Shown here: one piece after another, positions 1 to 10,832 of the stretch
Numbering within the stretch: position 1 is the first letter of the stretch
How the letters are laid out: each line of letters begins with the position of its first letter
From: Gracilaria domingensis
Taxonomy: Eukaryota > Rhodophyta > Florideophyceae > Gracilariales > Gracilariaceae
Length of the DNA stretch: 64,000 nucleotides
Assembly (NCBI GenBank): GCA_022539475.1
Contig: VCMS01000004.1
Coordinates: 1 to 64,000, forward strand
Direction of reading: 5' to 3'
Made by a program: the position numbers and the translations under genes
Notes under the pieces: model-generated
What the model was told of the DNA's origin: nothing
Databases searched by the model: none
The model's input: only the letters and a program-made list of their open reading frames with translations

Positions 1-95
1 TATTTAGATGAACGCTTTTGGATGTCCTAAAGTAGAGTTTTGACCCGGGTTTTGACACCTACGGAAAACCAGGAATTCTCATCGTCGTCGAGTCA

Positions 96-141
96 GGGCC
101 TGTCTTAACAAGCGTTGACGACGCGTTGTCGTTAACGTTGA
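96..141 (+). repeat. Left terminal inverted repeat of the Harbinger element
   Basis: It pairs with the reverse complement of 10784-10829. Differences are at positions 3, 25, 39 and 40 of the repeat. A run of 21 identical bases (positions 4-24) covers the CCTGTCTTAACAAGCG core. It is preceded by TCA (93-95). The inner part is rich in GTCGTT/AACGTT motifs and may hold transposase sub-binding sites, which is inference. Confidence 0.93.
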
Positions 142-514
142 TATCTTGAGTTTTTCAAGAAAGCCTGGCTGTAAATTGAACCACCTACTGCCCCGTTCCA
201 CTGAAAGGACCAATACCCTTCTCATTCTATTATGCACCTCTGTGCCTCGCCAAACCTCTGTGCCTCGTCAAAGTGCGTCACTGTCGGCCGTAGCGCGTAC
301 TTATCGGTACGCTATATTCTGCGGTAAGCAGATTGCTCTTCGTCGACGGCGTAGATCATGTACATTCCCGCTCTCCTTTTCCATGATCTCACCCAGTCTT
401 TTGCTGTGCTCTCCCATTAATCGAGAGGTACTCTTTTGAATCGTTGTCTGGTGATATAAGCGTTTCTCGCAATGATCATCGCTCTTGTGTCGAGTCGAAC
501 ACGGCTCAACCACC

Positions 515-1788
515 ATGGTTGCGTTCGTTGGATCGCACACAGCGAAGCGAAAATCTGTCCTCATGAGCAGCGCATTTGTTATTGAAGCGTTTACCCACTG
601 TCTCAATGGCGTCCAAATCTTACTCAATAAGCACAGGGTCAAAAAACGACAACCGACTATAATCAAACGATTATTAACCTACGAAACTCTCTCCGCCAAT
701 CTAACTCTCGAGCGTTCAGAAACGTGTTTCGTATGACGCGGGATAACTTTGACGAACTTTTCGACAGAGTAGGTCATCGTCTTGTGAGAACGTTGAACTG
801 GAGACAGATCGAAACGCCTCACAATTACTCCGAAGACGCGCTTAGCTATCACTTTGCGTATGCTGGCGGTTCCAGTTATGCTGACATAATGCTTTCTTTT
901 CACGTAGGGCGCTCAACTGCCTACCATGTCTTTCATGACACTCGAATGGCGTTGATGAACGAATTGAAACTACCAGGTCTTCCTCATTCTGTTGAAGGGC
1001 TAGAAGAGCTTTCGTTGGGCTTCAAGCACTCTCGAAAACGTTTGAGCCCTCTAACTGGTTGTGTTGGGGCAATCGATGGAATTGCTGTCCAAATGAAGAA
1101 ACCTTCGTGTCCAAATGCTGCTGCATTTTATTGTCGTAAGAATTGCTACTCGCTTCCCGTTCAGGCTCTTGTGGATTCACGATACCGATTCATGGATGTC
1201 TCCATACGATGCGTGGGTTCTACGCATGACCAACTGGCCCATGTTGTTTCTAAGCTTGGGCGCTTTTTGGCTGAAAATAATCTTCAGGTGGAATACTGGA
1301 TTGTTGGGGACGAAGCTTATGTCTGTACTAACAGCCTGATTTGTCCTATACCTATTTCGCAGATAAGAACGTGCTGGGAGGACGGGTTTAACTTTTATCT
1401 GTCTTCATTAAGAATTCATGTGGAACAGGCTTTCGGTATGCTGGTTGCCAGATGGCGGATTCTGAACTTTCTGGAGTTTTCTGTTAGTGTGAACTGTGAA
1501 ATTGTCTCGGTATGCATGAAGCTTCATAACTTCTGCATCGAGAACAGATTATCTGGCTGCAAGGAAATTACTGAGGAAGAGGTTTGTGAACGCGTTCAAG
1601 ATGTTCTTGCCTGGTATCAATGTTGTAAGGAGAGGCACGCGGACTGGGTATGTGTTGAGGAAGAAGAGGTTGAGGCAGATGGAGTTTTTGTTCTGTCCAA
1701 GAGGGACGCTTTAGTGGAAGTTATTGCGCAGAAGGGGCTAAAGCGTCCCATGCCTCGTGGTGCGCCATGTAACTTAAGTATTCTTTGA
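515..1788 (+). CDS. PIF/Harbinger (DDE_4) transposase, with one frame break near 709
   Basis: This is the nuclease that would excise and insert the element. From 709 to 1788 one frame encodes the catalytic domain: Asp in GAIDG (codon at 1075), Asp in GDEAY (1309) and Glu in HVEQAFG (1423), the DDE triad of HARBI1/PIF transposases. The N-terminal helical part (PTIIKRLLTYETLSANLTLE) is in a different frame. It starts at an ATG in good context (515) and runs to about 712. A -1 (or +2) shift near 709-715 joins it to RAFRNVFRMTRDNFDELF, the usual continuation in this family. Combined length is about 425 aa, normal for the family. No GT-AG intron explains the break, so it is either an inactivating indel, a sequence error or recoding. 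There are long C-terminal acidic and basic stretches after the RNase H-like fold. Confidence 0.88.
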
Positions 1789-2169
1789 ATCTCCGGGCGT
1801 TGCTACCAATCACATGGTGGTCTCTAAGACTTTAAATAAGAATGGCACATTCCAACAGTGCTCATGAGCCTCTCAGAAGAGGAGACCGAGTTATGGAAAT
1901 CGTGTCTTGGTTGGTTTTCCGGCGCTTACATTTCATTCTTCGTTATGAGCAGCGCCGGTTTCACTTCGCACCTCGGTTTAACTGCGCTTTTTACTTGGCT
2001 CTTGTGTGGCATTCTGTTTTTGAAGACGCGCTCGCGTCTTTGCGTGCAGCTTCGTTGTGTTTTTCCTTGCGGTCAAGGTCGTTCTGAGTTGATCACATAC
2101 ACCCGTCCACCGGGGCGAATTCTGGGACTCAACATTTATCCACTCAGGTGGTCCAAGCTTTAGACTCAC
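1789..2169. other. Unassigned transposon interior, with a short scrambled copy of PSME4 sequence
   Basis: No gene is recognised. Bases 1841-1858 are identical to 5341-5358, and 1859-1890 closely match 5801-5832, both inside the PSME4 fragment downstream. The two pieces are abutted here and about 440 bp apart there. This is a second, internally deleted copy of that segment. An open stretch at 1858-2163 encodes hydrophobic residues but resembles no family I know. Confidence 0.6.
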
Positions 2170-3260
2170 ACTCCTGTGAGCTCAGGTGAGATCAATGATC
2201 TAGCATTCCATTATTTGCAGCAGTCTGGTACGTTCAACAAACTGTTCCCTTTACGTTCAGGGTCCGCATCGAACGTGTACCTCTGCACCGCACAACAGCT
2301 CTGTGTACTTTTGTGCATTTGTACTCAACTTGTTCTCGGCGGTGCACCACTGTTCCACGCTAACTCTACGTGTGTGTGTGTTCCTTTCTTATTTTCGTTC
2401 GTTTCTTCTACTTGATCCTATCTTTATAGGATACTTTCGGAGCGCTTTTGGCTTTCGGCTACGAGAGCCAAGTGAGCAGGACCAAAATCGATGGCTCTCA
2501 AATACCTCCAGGTGCTCTGATTTCCTTCATCCAACGCAGCGTACACTTTGTCGCAATCGAAGATAGTCTCATGGACGAAAGTAAAGAAGGCACTCACGCC
2601 ATGGACCGCGTCAGTTCTTTGCTTGACGTCCATCGTTTCCTATGCAATCAGGACTTTCAAGCCACGTCAGCAGGTCAATGTAATCAATGGAACCAGTGAC
2701 AACGCCGTGATGATGGACCTAGACGACAAGAAACCCACGACAAACATTGACAAAGCAAAGGAATGTACCAATCGAACACGGATGTCCCACACTCAGAAGT
2801 TCTCAGCTTCAAAGGATATACATCAGAGGCGTGTGTCCGAGCATGGAACCCGCTTACGTCCGTTCTGGCAGCATTTGCGAGAGACTCTACAGCTCGAATC
2901 TGGCCTACTTCTACCACTTTTCCAGCCCCCTCTTCAGCGTCAGCGTCAGTATCAGCGGCAGCAGCTGCACAGTCTTTGGTACTGCCTCATGCAGCCGAAC
3001 TAACACGATCTAGCACCTTGAGCAAACATGTATCAAACGATGTCACCTCTTTAGATTGGATTCCAACTGGAACAATGCTTGCAACCGGTACATATGATGG
3101 GATTTCAAAAGTGTGCAGTGAGACTGGAGAATTAAGCAAAGCCTTCTGAGACATAGTGGACCACTGCTTTCGTTAAAGTGGAACAAGTCAGGTAATTATA
3201 TTCTAATTGAGTCGGTTGATGGAACTGTTACGGTATGGAATAGACTCGGAGTGCCTTTGA
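2170..3260 (+). pseudogene. Captured fragment of a TBL1/TBL1XR1-like WD40 gene
   Basis: The intact protein is a nuclear corepressor subunit with a LisH domain and WD40 repeats. The LisH start (SSGEINDLAFHYLQQSG, about 2176-2227) is followed by a donor GTACGT, a spacer to TTTATAG near 2433, and then the rest of LisH (FGYESQVSRTKIDG, PPGALISFIQRSV). WD repeats follow: SEACVRAWNPL, DSTARIW, DVTSLDWIPTGTMLATGTYDG and LLSLKWNKSGNYIL. These are specific TBL1 signatures. The initiator ATG has become GTG, there is an extra base at about 2447, and at least two more frame changes and a stop occur. The fragment ends after about one and a half WD repeats and passes straight into PSME4-like sequence. The retained intron means capture was from genomic DNA. 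Confidence 0.85.
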
Positions 3261-6200
3261 ACGCGATCTTGCCGCTTTGGAAAACCGCATTGGTCGTTAC
3301 CTTGACTTCAAGCATGCCTTTGAACCACATGAATTTCCGTTCTTCATCAACATCATGATCAGGGGCGCTCTGTCGCCTTCAATCGATATGGGGCTACGTT
3401 CCAAGATGGCGCGCTGTGCTTCACGTGTTTTAACCAAGAGACTCTGTGTGATTCCCGACGGCATCCCGTGCCGTGCAATCTTGAAGCGCATCATTGAAGT
3501 GCATAATGAATGTATTGACGGCAGTCCGTATATCGGCAGGGATTTCAGAGATTCACATTGCCGAAATCTCGCTTTTCTGCTCACGAAGAGCAGGAACTTC
3601 CTGACTCCTGATGACAGCGCAGAAAACATATGGAATGAGTTTGCGCACAGGTTACATTCTACTGATATTGATGTCAAATTCAGAGCGCTTCTCCTTCTTT
3701 CTCACGTTCTGCCCTCCCGAGCCGACTCGTGGTCTGGCTGGGTACCAGAAATTATGAAGATATGGGAGACCATATCTTGTCCCAGTGATTGGAACACCAT
3801 CTGGATGAGCATGTTTTCGAGATTGGCTCGGCACCAGCCATGTGTGCATGACTGGACGCCGTATCTTTCGCTGGATAACACAGTCGCATGAAGTCTGCCT
3901 TTCTGTTGGCTTTGGGTTCGTACGCCTCTCACGGTCAGATTGACCGACACTGTCCAACGCACTTGCATTTCTTGATAGATGGAAAGAATATATCAATGTT
4001 TGCGATCTTTGCTGTATATTCATTATCTCCGAAGTATTCTGAGGCCTTGGAATACTCGGAACGATTCTTCACCCTCATTGCCAATTACTTCCATCAGAGT
4101 AATAGTGGTTCTTGGTCTTTCTGTACCGGCACATTTCTGTCGTATGTCCTGTCCCATCTTTCATCCGGTGTGAATGAAGAGCAGAAAGCTACAAAGGCAA
4201 GAGTACTCACGAGAGTTTTGAATGGCCGTGCTACAAAGAGAGTAGCTCCAAGTGAACATCGTCTCACTCCAGATATTATTAACAAGCTCGTTCACATTTT
4301 ACGCCCGCTTATTCATCACGGATTACATTCCAAGGTCATGAACTTATCCATGCATTCGGCAACTGCAGCAAAAGAGCTAGCATTACTACAGCCTGGGAAG
4401 GTTGTCGAACCCCTGCTTATTGAAGCTGCCGAAGGTCTTTGTTCCGTCTCTTCCCGTCACCGTACTTTCGCTGCCCTTAAGCGTCTTGCGTCTTTGACCC
4501 TTTTATTTGTAGATGGAGACATATTTCTGAATGGGATGGACTACCTAACCCAAGCGCTTGAGCTAACACTGCCGGGAATCGATCCCAACGATCTGGGAAA
4601 GACCGAGTATACTCTAAAGTTTATCGCGGGTGCCGCTGCTAGGCTGCAAAGCATTTTCGAGGAAGATCACAGTAGTGGCTTTGAGGACTTCCTAGAGGAC
4701 TACGTGCCACAGATTTTGGATCGCACATTCTCAAAACTTGAATCTCTTGAAGCACCTCCGAAGAAGAATAGAAATGGGGTGTACAGTTCAGGCGATTCCC
4801 ATCTTTCTTTCTTCATGTTTTCTGTGGCTATAGAGAACCTGTTCGGAGCTCTTCCTGGAACGATTGCTGAGTCAGCAACACACCGAATTGCCCAGAAACT
4901 AACTGGGTCTGCTTTCAAAAATGGTATGAAGTACTATGGGGTCCTGGTCAGAGCTGCAGCAGCTGCAACCACAGTCTCAAGAGGTGGGTCTTCAGTGTCC
5001 ATTTTCGTTCCGTCTTTGATCCGGAGCATACTTGACGATGGTGCTGCTGTCGAAACTACCAAGAAGTGTTTGGCTACTGTAAGTGGAACGGAAATGGTTT
5101 GGAGAATTCGTATGCTCGCACAAGCATGCCGTGCCGTAGGGTGTGGGATAGGTGACCATCTTGATGAGATAGCCCTAATTATTCGTCTAGCAATGGACAA
5201 ATCGTCTCACCTGACCTACAAGGACGGGGGTCGACTGCTTCGAGGTGTTCATGAAGGACTAACATCCCTTCAAATAAAATTTGGTCCAGGAACAGTATCA
5301 GAGCATTAGCCAAAAGAAGACGAAGGAATCTACTACTTTGAATGGCACATTCCAACAGAAGAAGAATGGAGACAAGGTGAACATTTGGTTGAACTGTTCA
5401 TGAACAAGGCAGAGGAGCTTTGCAACTACTCTCCCGAAGATAAAGGACTGAAGTCGCTCACAACAGATCACGATGTTTTGTTCAGAGTGCTGCGCCTGCT
5501 GCATGCGCTCCAGAAAGGTGGTCGATGCTTCCTTGCAGGTGCTATGCCAGATCATTTCAAGGCTCTCGACAAACACGTAGCAGGAAGTACTACAGTAACC
5601 GGGTCCGATGCTCGTTTGGCTTTGAAGAAGCCAATTCAAGTCGGTTTTGGAGGTGAAAGAGTGGAAAGCAATGGATACAAGTTCGTGACGAGTATGTGGA
5701 AGAGACTATATTCTTTGGTATCGCTTAATATGAAGAAAGTGTTGCTGTGCCGGCCCGATGACGGCGCTCTATTGTAGCGCTGTCTTGAACCGATTGAACT
5801 TGCTCATGAGCGGTTCAGAAAAGGAGACCGAAGTCGGCAAACTATGTACGCGTCTCGAAGCTACAAGTCTTCGTACAAGTCTGTCATTTCAGCGAAGCGA
5901 CCTTTCGGATGTGAAGGAAGAGTTGGAAGAGCAATGTCTCGTTTTATTATTAAGCTTAGAATTGAAGCTCATCATGAAATGCGGTTGAGTATTGGGGCCA
6001 GAGGTGGAGCCGGCGCTTTGGGGACAGTCGAAACTATGGTAAGTCTACTCTCGGAAATGGCTCTTAACGACTTCCCTCGTTTTCGTTCTGAAGCGAGTGG
6101 AGTTCTCACCAGAGCACTGAGAATCGTTCGTCCACACATTCGAAAGAGGGAAGTTCTCTCCGTCATCGATCGCCTTCGAAGCGCAGCTTTTGGGTCGTAC

Positions 6201-8330
6201 AATAAGGAAAGTCTGAAGACCAAGAAATCATCTGAAGACACAGATACTCTTATCAAGACTGAAGATGATATGGGAGATTCAGGCGCCTCAAACAAAACGA
6301 ACCCCTTATGGAAAGACGGCGAAATCTCTTATGAGCAGATCATTGGCTCATCATCTATCCTACGTAGCTCTGCACTTGCTCCTATGATAATGCGTGACTG
6401 GTCTCTGTTTTCCCTCATGATCAAGACCATATTGTTTGCATTGTCGAAGGCGGAACGTGCAGACGGTGCGGGTGCCTAGACAGTCCTATTCGCTAATCTT
6501 TCCGATCTCGTCAGACCACTACGACTTCGTCAATTGCGACAGATTGGTGAAGACCTCGAAACTATTCCACGCCATGTCTTAAATGCGTCTGAACAGCTAG
6601 ATCAGCAAAACAGACAGAAGCACTATGTTGATCTGAGTGAGCACTTGTTGAGCCTATTGACCTCTCTAGGTTTGAACGTTCCCGAGTTGAATGGGGTCAC
6701 GAAGACGAAAGGTAATGGAACGCACTGGAAGACCGAGATATTGATCACAACGGTGTTGTACTTTTTGCTTCGGGACGATCGGCCTCCCTCGGCAGCTGTT
6801 GCAGACTTCTTCACTCGCAGTATAGTTTCAGACATCATGGCCTTGCGTCATGTTTCTTCACGAGCAGTTTTTCTCATGCTTGCCCTTAGTGAGAAGATGG
6901 CGAAAAGAGATGGCAAGAACGATAGACGATCTTCCCTTGGATTAATAGATTGGTCTTCGTCGGGAGATAGTGCACTTATGACCGTCTCATCTCTTATAGG
7001 TTCAAAAGAGTATGTTCGGAAGCTGATTCATACTCTTGCTCTACACCATGATGACGCTTCGGACGGCGGCCTACGCCGTATCGACCTTGCGGTGATGGGT
7101 GGACTTGGTTTGACGTTTCTTTCTCGTACAAATGACGGTGAGTGCTGCTGGATTGTGTACGGAGGACGCCAGTGGCCTACTTCATGGCATCCTAGATCAA
7201 AAGATACACTCAATCTTGTTAGTGTGCGATACTACGAGGCGTTTGCAAGGATTTGGGGGAAAAGTTGCTATGAAGCTGCGCATCCAACGTTAACGGAGCT
7301 CGTAGAGACGATCAAGCTGAAACGCGAGTGTATCATTGAAGGAGTCAAGGACGAAGATGTCAAGGTTGTTGCCGGAGAAGTGCTGGCTGGCTGATGTCGA
7401 GGCTTAAATCATCTTGAATGCAAGGATAAATGTATGCAAGCCAGTGTGGAACAACTCGCTGTCAGCTTTCTGAACGAGATTTCTGATCCTACAGGAAAGA
7501 TCAATTGCAGTACAATCATTCGATTGATAAGTACTTCCGGAGAAGAAACAGTTGGATACAAGGTTCGCACGGGATTGCAGAACTGGCTGTTTGAGAGCAA
7601 GCCACTCATTGTTGGAATGGAAGAGGGCCCAGTTGCCCAGCAGCAAGCCAGAAGATTGCGCTATCTTCACTCATGCGTTTGAGATATAACAGATCCAGAG
7701 GATCCGCGTATGGTGCGATTCACGAAAGAACTCACCAAACCACTTATAGCAGAAGTCGGGTTCGATCATAAGTTGAAGACTGTGCGTGAAGAAGTTGCGC
7801 GTTGCCTTGCCCTAGTTGCCATTGATATGCCTGCAGACTACAGATCCAAATTTGACGAGAACTTGGAAGAGCTCTTGAGCAGTCTAAGTATTATGGAAGG
7901 TGGCAATGGGGAAGAAGCAGATATTGATGCTGAAGTTGACGAAGACGTTAAAATGACGGATACAGAAGCTGAGAAAGCCCACGCAGCCGAACAGGTTAAG
8001 AGGAGTCGCTCGAGACAAAGAGAGACGCTGTGTAGATTTGTGTCCACTTCACAATGGAATGGTCGGGTACAGGGCTTTGAAAGTTGTGTTTCAAAGCTGA
8101 TTCCATCTTTATTCTCATGTTAAAACGATTCAAATCAAGAGCGTGTGTCTCATGCCCGTATGACCCTGTCATTTACTTCGCAAGTTACCTCCTTCGGAGA
8201 AGGTCTTGGATCAAGTCGTATCTCAAATGGAGGTGACTGCCAAGGACAACCGGTGGAAGGTACGTTCAGGGATTCCTGGATGTTTGCAAGTGTTTAATTC
8301 ACCAATTTGTTCATGGTAAAGCCTGCGACT
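3261..8330 (+). pseudogene. Captured, broken copy of proteasome activator PSME4/Blm10
   Basis: The family member is a giant HEAT-repeat ring that caps the 20S proteasome. Homology is carried by successive open stretches: 3277-3891, 3888-5309, 5385-5777, 5844-6479, 6534-7394, 7434-7682, 7710-8123 and, weakly, to about 8300. Signature pieces include the LPGIDPND-type motif followed by TLKFI (in the 3888-5309 stretch), a WHIP-type segment near 5343, and a KDNRWKVRSGI-type segment near 8255. The open stretches are separated by stops and frame changes, so no single protein can be made. The N-terminal few hundred residues and the extreme C-terminus are missing. The acidic loop near 7910-7990 is retained. 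PSME4 identity rests on remembered family motifs; a profile search against the Blm10 families would settle it. Confidence 0.75.
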
Positions 8331-8369
8331 GTGAAGAGAATGCATGATATCGTCAGTGGCTTGCCTGTC

Positions 8370-8576
8370 GCACGAGATACGTTCAATGCGAAGGTATACG
8401 GCGATAGTGATTCACTGTTCGTTTACACGGGCCTGGAAAGCATTGGAGAAGCTCCGAAACTTGGCAATGAACTCCAGAGAGATATCAACAAGGAATATAG
8501 AACCCTGAAAATCGAGATAGAAGCGATCTACAAGAAAATGATAGTGCTTTCGTTTGGGAGAGAGCGAAAGATATGA
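8370..8576 (+). pseudogene. Short captured fragment of DNA polymerase alpha catalytic subunit (family B)
   Basis: The reading frame contains DTFNAKVYGDSDSLF, then KLGNELQRDINKEY and LKIEIEAIYKKMIVL. This matches family-B polymerase motif C (YGDTDS) and the segment that follows it in POLA1, where KLGN and a Lys-rich IDGVFK-type stretch are characteristic. Only about 60 residues are present, and motif C reads YGDSDS instead of YGDTDS. The frame opens at 8307 but the first residues are not convincingly polymerase. It lies in the same orientation directly after the PSME4 piece, the third host-derived fragment in the element. Confidence 0.7.
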
Positions 8577-8776
8577 GATAAAGAGATAGGATGGAAGCAA
8601 AGCGTAGTTCATTTACGAAGCATAACAGTGATCGCATCCCACCACCACCCGGTGGCTAGTGTCTACTACACTTTCGCCACCACGATCACAGAAATAGAGC
8701 CCCTAGCATTTTCTAATCAACAATGAATCTGTACCTACGACAACAAGAAACTGAAAAGACAATGGCAAGTTAGAAA

Positions 8777-10282
8777 TCAATTCTGCTTGTCGCGATCGCC
8801 AGTTTTCCTGTCTTCGCAGAAGTCCTTGAGGCGTTTCTTGCTGCGGTGCAAAATCCCGAGAAGCATTTCCTGGACCTCACTATCTCCTCCAAGTTCAAGA
8901 GCGCGCTTGTGCATCTCTACGCTTGTGAGTACATCACCAGCAAGGCGTTTCTCCTCCTCGGAAATCTCAACATCGACTCGAACGCGCTTCGGCCTGTTTT
9001 CACTTCGCTCCGGGTGACTCTCCAACTGCTGCTTCACGTAGCCAGTAAAGTTGCTCAGCGACTTCGACATTTCGTTTAGACTTCCCTGTATGTCGGAGCT
9101 GCGTCTCTTTTGTGACTTTGTGTCTCCGCTTTCGCGCGCAGTGCTCTGATTAATACCTTCATCGAGGCCCCCTGCACCGTTGTCGATTAGTTTCGATGTC
9201 AATTGGAGTAGGTTTGTTTCCTCCCGAGGAGTACCCATCCTGCATACCAAGAACATGATCAGCGTCCTCTTCGACTTCATTGTGTAGTGTCCAGTACCTG
9301 TAAGCTCAAGAAAAGAAACGATTCGGTCTGGGTCATTCTGCCCGGAGGCGGACCACTTATCACAAACATCAGTAAAATGGCGCCTTGCGTCGTAGAACTG
9401 TTCCTTAAGTACAGAAGCCTTCCTCTCACAAAGCGCCCGAGCATTAGAGTCAACTTCTTCCAGGTGCCCTGTAAAGTTCTCCTTGGAGTCAACGAGGGGA
9501 TTGTTAAATCTCTGTGCGATGCAACCCCAGAATGCTTCGCGTGTAATGCGACAACCCATTTCATCCTTTGACAGTTCCAGTCCACATGCTTTCAACAGCG
9601 CATGGCGGCATAAGTTGTCATCCCTGAGTAGGACAAGAAGACGCGCAAACTCATTGAGCGAAAAGTTAGCTTTCTTCTCGCCTACACAAATGTCCGGATT
9701 AATACCTCCCTTCATAACGACTCGCACTGCACTGGTTGCTGGTTTTTTGTCAGACTGATGCAACCGCTGGATCAAGGTCTGAACTTCGGGGAGAATGTCC
9801 CACGTTCTGCAGCCTTGAATTGAAGCTTGAACCCAAGCTTGGTAATCTCTGCACCCATGATTCTTGCGAATGAGCTCATCAAACGCTGTTCCTTTTTCAG
9901 TAAGGACAAAAACATATATCATGCACCTTGCGATCAGTGCCCCCTTCGAGCGGGAACTTATAATGAGCTTCCATTGCTTTGAAATATGATGAAGATCTTT
10001 CACAGTTCTCGAGCACAAGTACGAATAAAAGTGAACTGCTTTCTCGCGATCTTTGAACTGACATGATGCAAACTCTGGGTCTTGTGTAGTGTTGGTCTCG
10101 GTTGGAATACCGGTGCGATTGTGGGCGTTAGAGATTGTTTTGCGGGGACTACGTCGAACGGGCGGAGCACTTGTAATGTTCGACATAGAGACTAGATGTT
10201 GTTCAGTTTGCAGTGGACTACGACTCAACGGGAGTTCTGAAAGACGCTGTTTGGAAGACCCAGGTGTTTCCGAGTTTTGCAT
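8777..10282 (-). CDS. Second ORF of the Harbinger element, 501 aa, probable accessory/DNA-binding protein
   Basis: The frame is intact and inside the right terminal repeat, transcribed towards the transposase. PIF/Harbinger elements typically encode a second, Myb/SANT-like protein that helps the transposase into the nucleus and onto DNA, and this ORF occupies that place. The first ATG is at 10282; the frame runs further upstream without an ATG. The N-terminal 70 residues are Ser/Thr/Arg-rich and disordered. A globular region of about 250 residues has several Trp and Cys (KQWKLIISSRSKGALIARC, DYQAWVQ). The C-terminal 130 residues are charged and helical with basic clusters (RPKRVRVDVEISEEEKR). 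I cannot show a Myb domain, so the role is inferred from position. Being the only undamaged long frame in the element suggests recent activity or selection. Confidence 0.65.
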   Translation of the reverse strand: MQNSETPGSSKQRLSELPLSRSPLQTEQHLVSMSNITSAPPVRRSPRKTISNAHNRTGIPTETNTTQDPEFASCQFKDREKAVHFYSYLCSRTVKDLHHISKQWKLIISSRSKGALIARCMIYVFVLTEKGTAFDELIRKNHGCRDYQAWVQASIQGCRTWDILPEVQTLIQRLHQSDKKPATSAVRVVMKGGINPDICVGEKKANFSLNEFARLLVLLRDDNLCRHALLKACGLELSKDEMGCRITREAFWGCIAQRFNNPLVDSKENFTGHLEEVDSNARALCERKASVLKEQFYDARRHFTDVCDKWSASGQNDPDRIVSFLELTGTGHYTMKSKRTLIMFLVCRMGTPREETNLLQLTSKLIDNGAGGLDEGINQSTARESGDTKSQKRRSSDIQGSLNEMSKSLSNFTGYVKQQLESHPERSENRPKRVRVDVEISEEEKRLAGDVLTSVEMHKRALELGGDSEVQEMLLGILHRSKKRLKDFCEDRKTGDRDKQN

Positions 10283-10783
10283 TGCAGCTTTCAGAGAGAG
10301 AGTTACCTGTGGGCAATTGTCGAGAGTCAGAGAGGGTATTGCGAGCTGCAACACAGAGAAAGCGGCCGTGTTTCGGACGATGGGACGAGATGCCGGCGGT
10401 TACTTTTCCTTCCAGAGGCAATGTGAAATAGAGTTTGTGGCCTAGTGGCGACTATTAGAGAGGCTTAAGACTCCGTGTTGCCGCAGAGGCAACAACAAAC
10501 GATGGGGAGAGATAGGGTAGGGCAAAATTAACATAGCGCAGGTGGTGCGCAAGCGCGGGGTGCGTCTGTGGAGCGCAGGGTGTGCAAGCTGCCAGATCAA
10601 AAGAGCGGCATGCTCTATTATGCAACTCTGCAACTTGGAGGACCAGAGCAAGCCCCAAGGGTCTTTGGCGTCTTCTGGAACGTAGATTTCCTTACAGAAA
10701 AACTAGGTTTGATGCGGTTTAGGAAAAGCGTAGAGGCCCCAAGCGGGACCATATCCTGGCCACTTAGCATCGTACAAGTCTCG

Positions 10784-10829
10784 TCAACGACAACGACAAC
10801 GCGTGGTCAACGCTTGTTAAGACAGGGCC
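10784..10829 (-). repeat. Right terminal inverted repeat of the Harbinger element
   Basis: Its reverse complement matches 96-141 at 42 of 46 bases. The copy of the target duplication, TCA, follows at 10830-10832. Inward lies a short AACGAC repeat that echoes the AACGTT/GTCGTT repeats inside the left end. Confidence 0.93.
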
Positions 10830-10832
10830 TCA

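Larger units (their letters stand above)
96..10829. mobile_element. PIF/Harbinger-type DNA transposon, 10.7 kb, carrying captured host gene fragments
   Basis: The element is bounded by 46-bp inverted repeats (96-141 and 10784-10829) that match at 42 of 46 positions and begin GGSCCTGTC. The same trinucleotide TCA lies immediately outside both ends (93-95 and 10830-10832), which fits the 3-bp target duplications of the PIF/Harbinger superfamily. Inside are a DDE_4-type transposase on the plus strand near the left end and a second long ORF on the minus strand near the right end, so the two face inward. The 6.5 kb between them is filled with degraded pieces of TBL1-like, PSME4-like and DNA polymerase alpha genes. 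Termini, duplication and transposase are directly visible. That the interior was captured by the element is inferred from its position between intact ends. Confidence 0.9.

Noticed and set aside
3888-5309. A stand-alone 473-aa gene
   Set aside because: Its sequence is an internal part of PSME4 with homology continuing in other frames on both sides, so it is part of a pseudogene.
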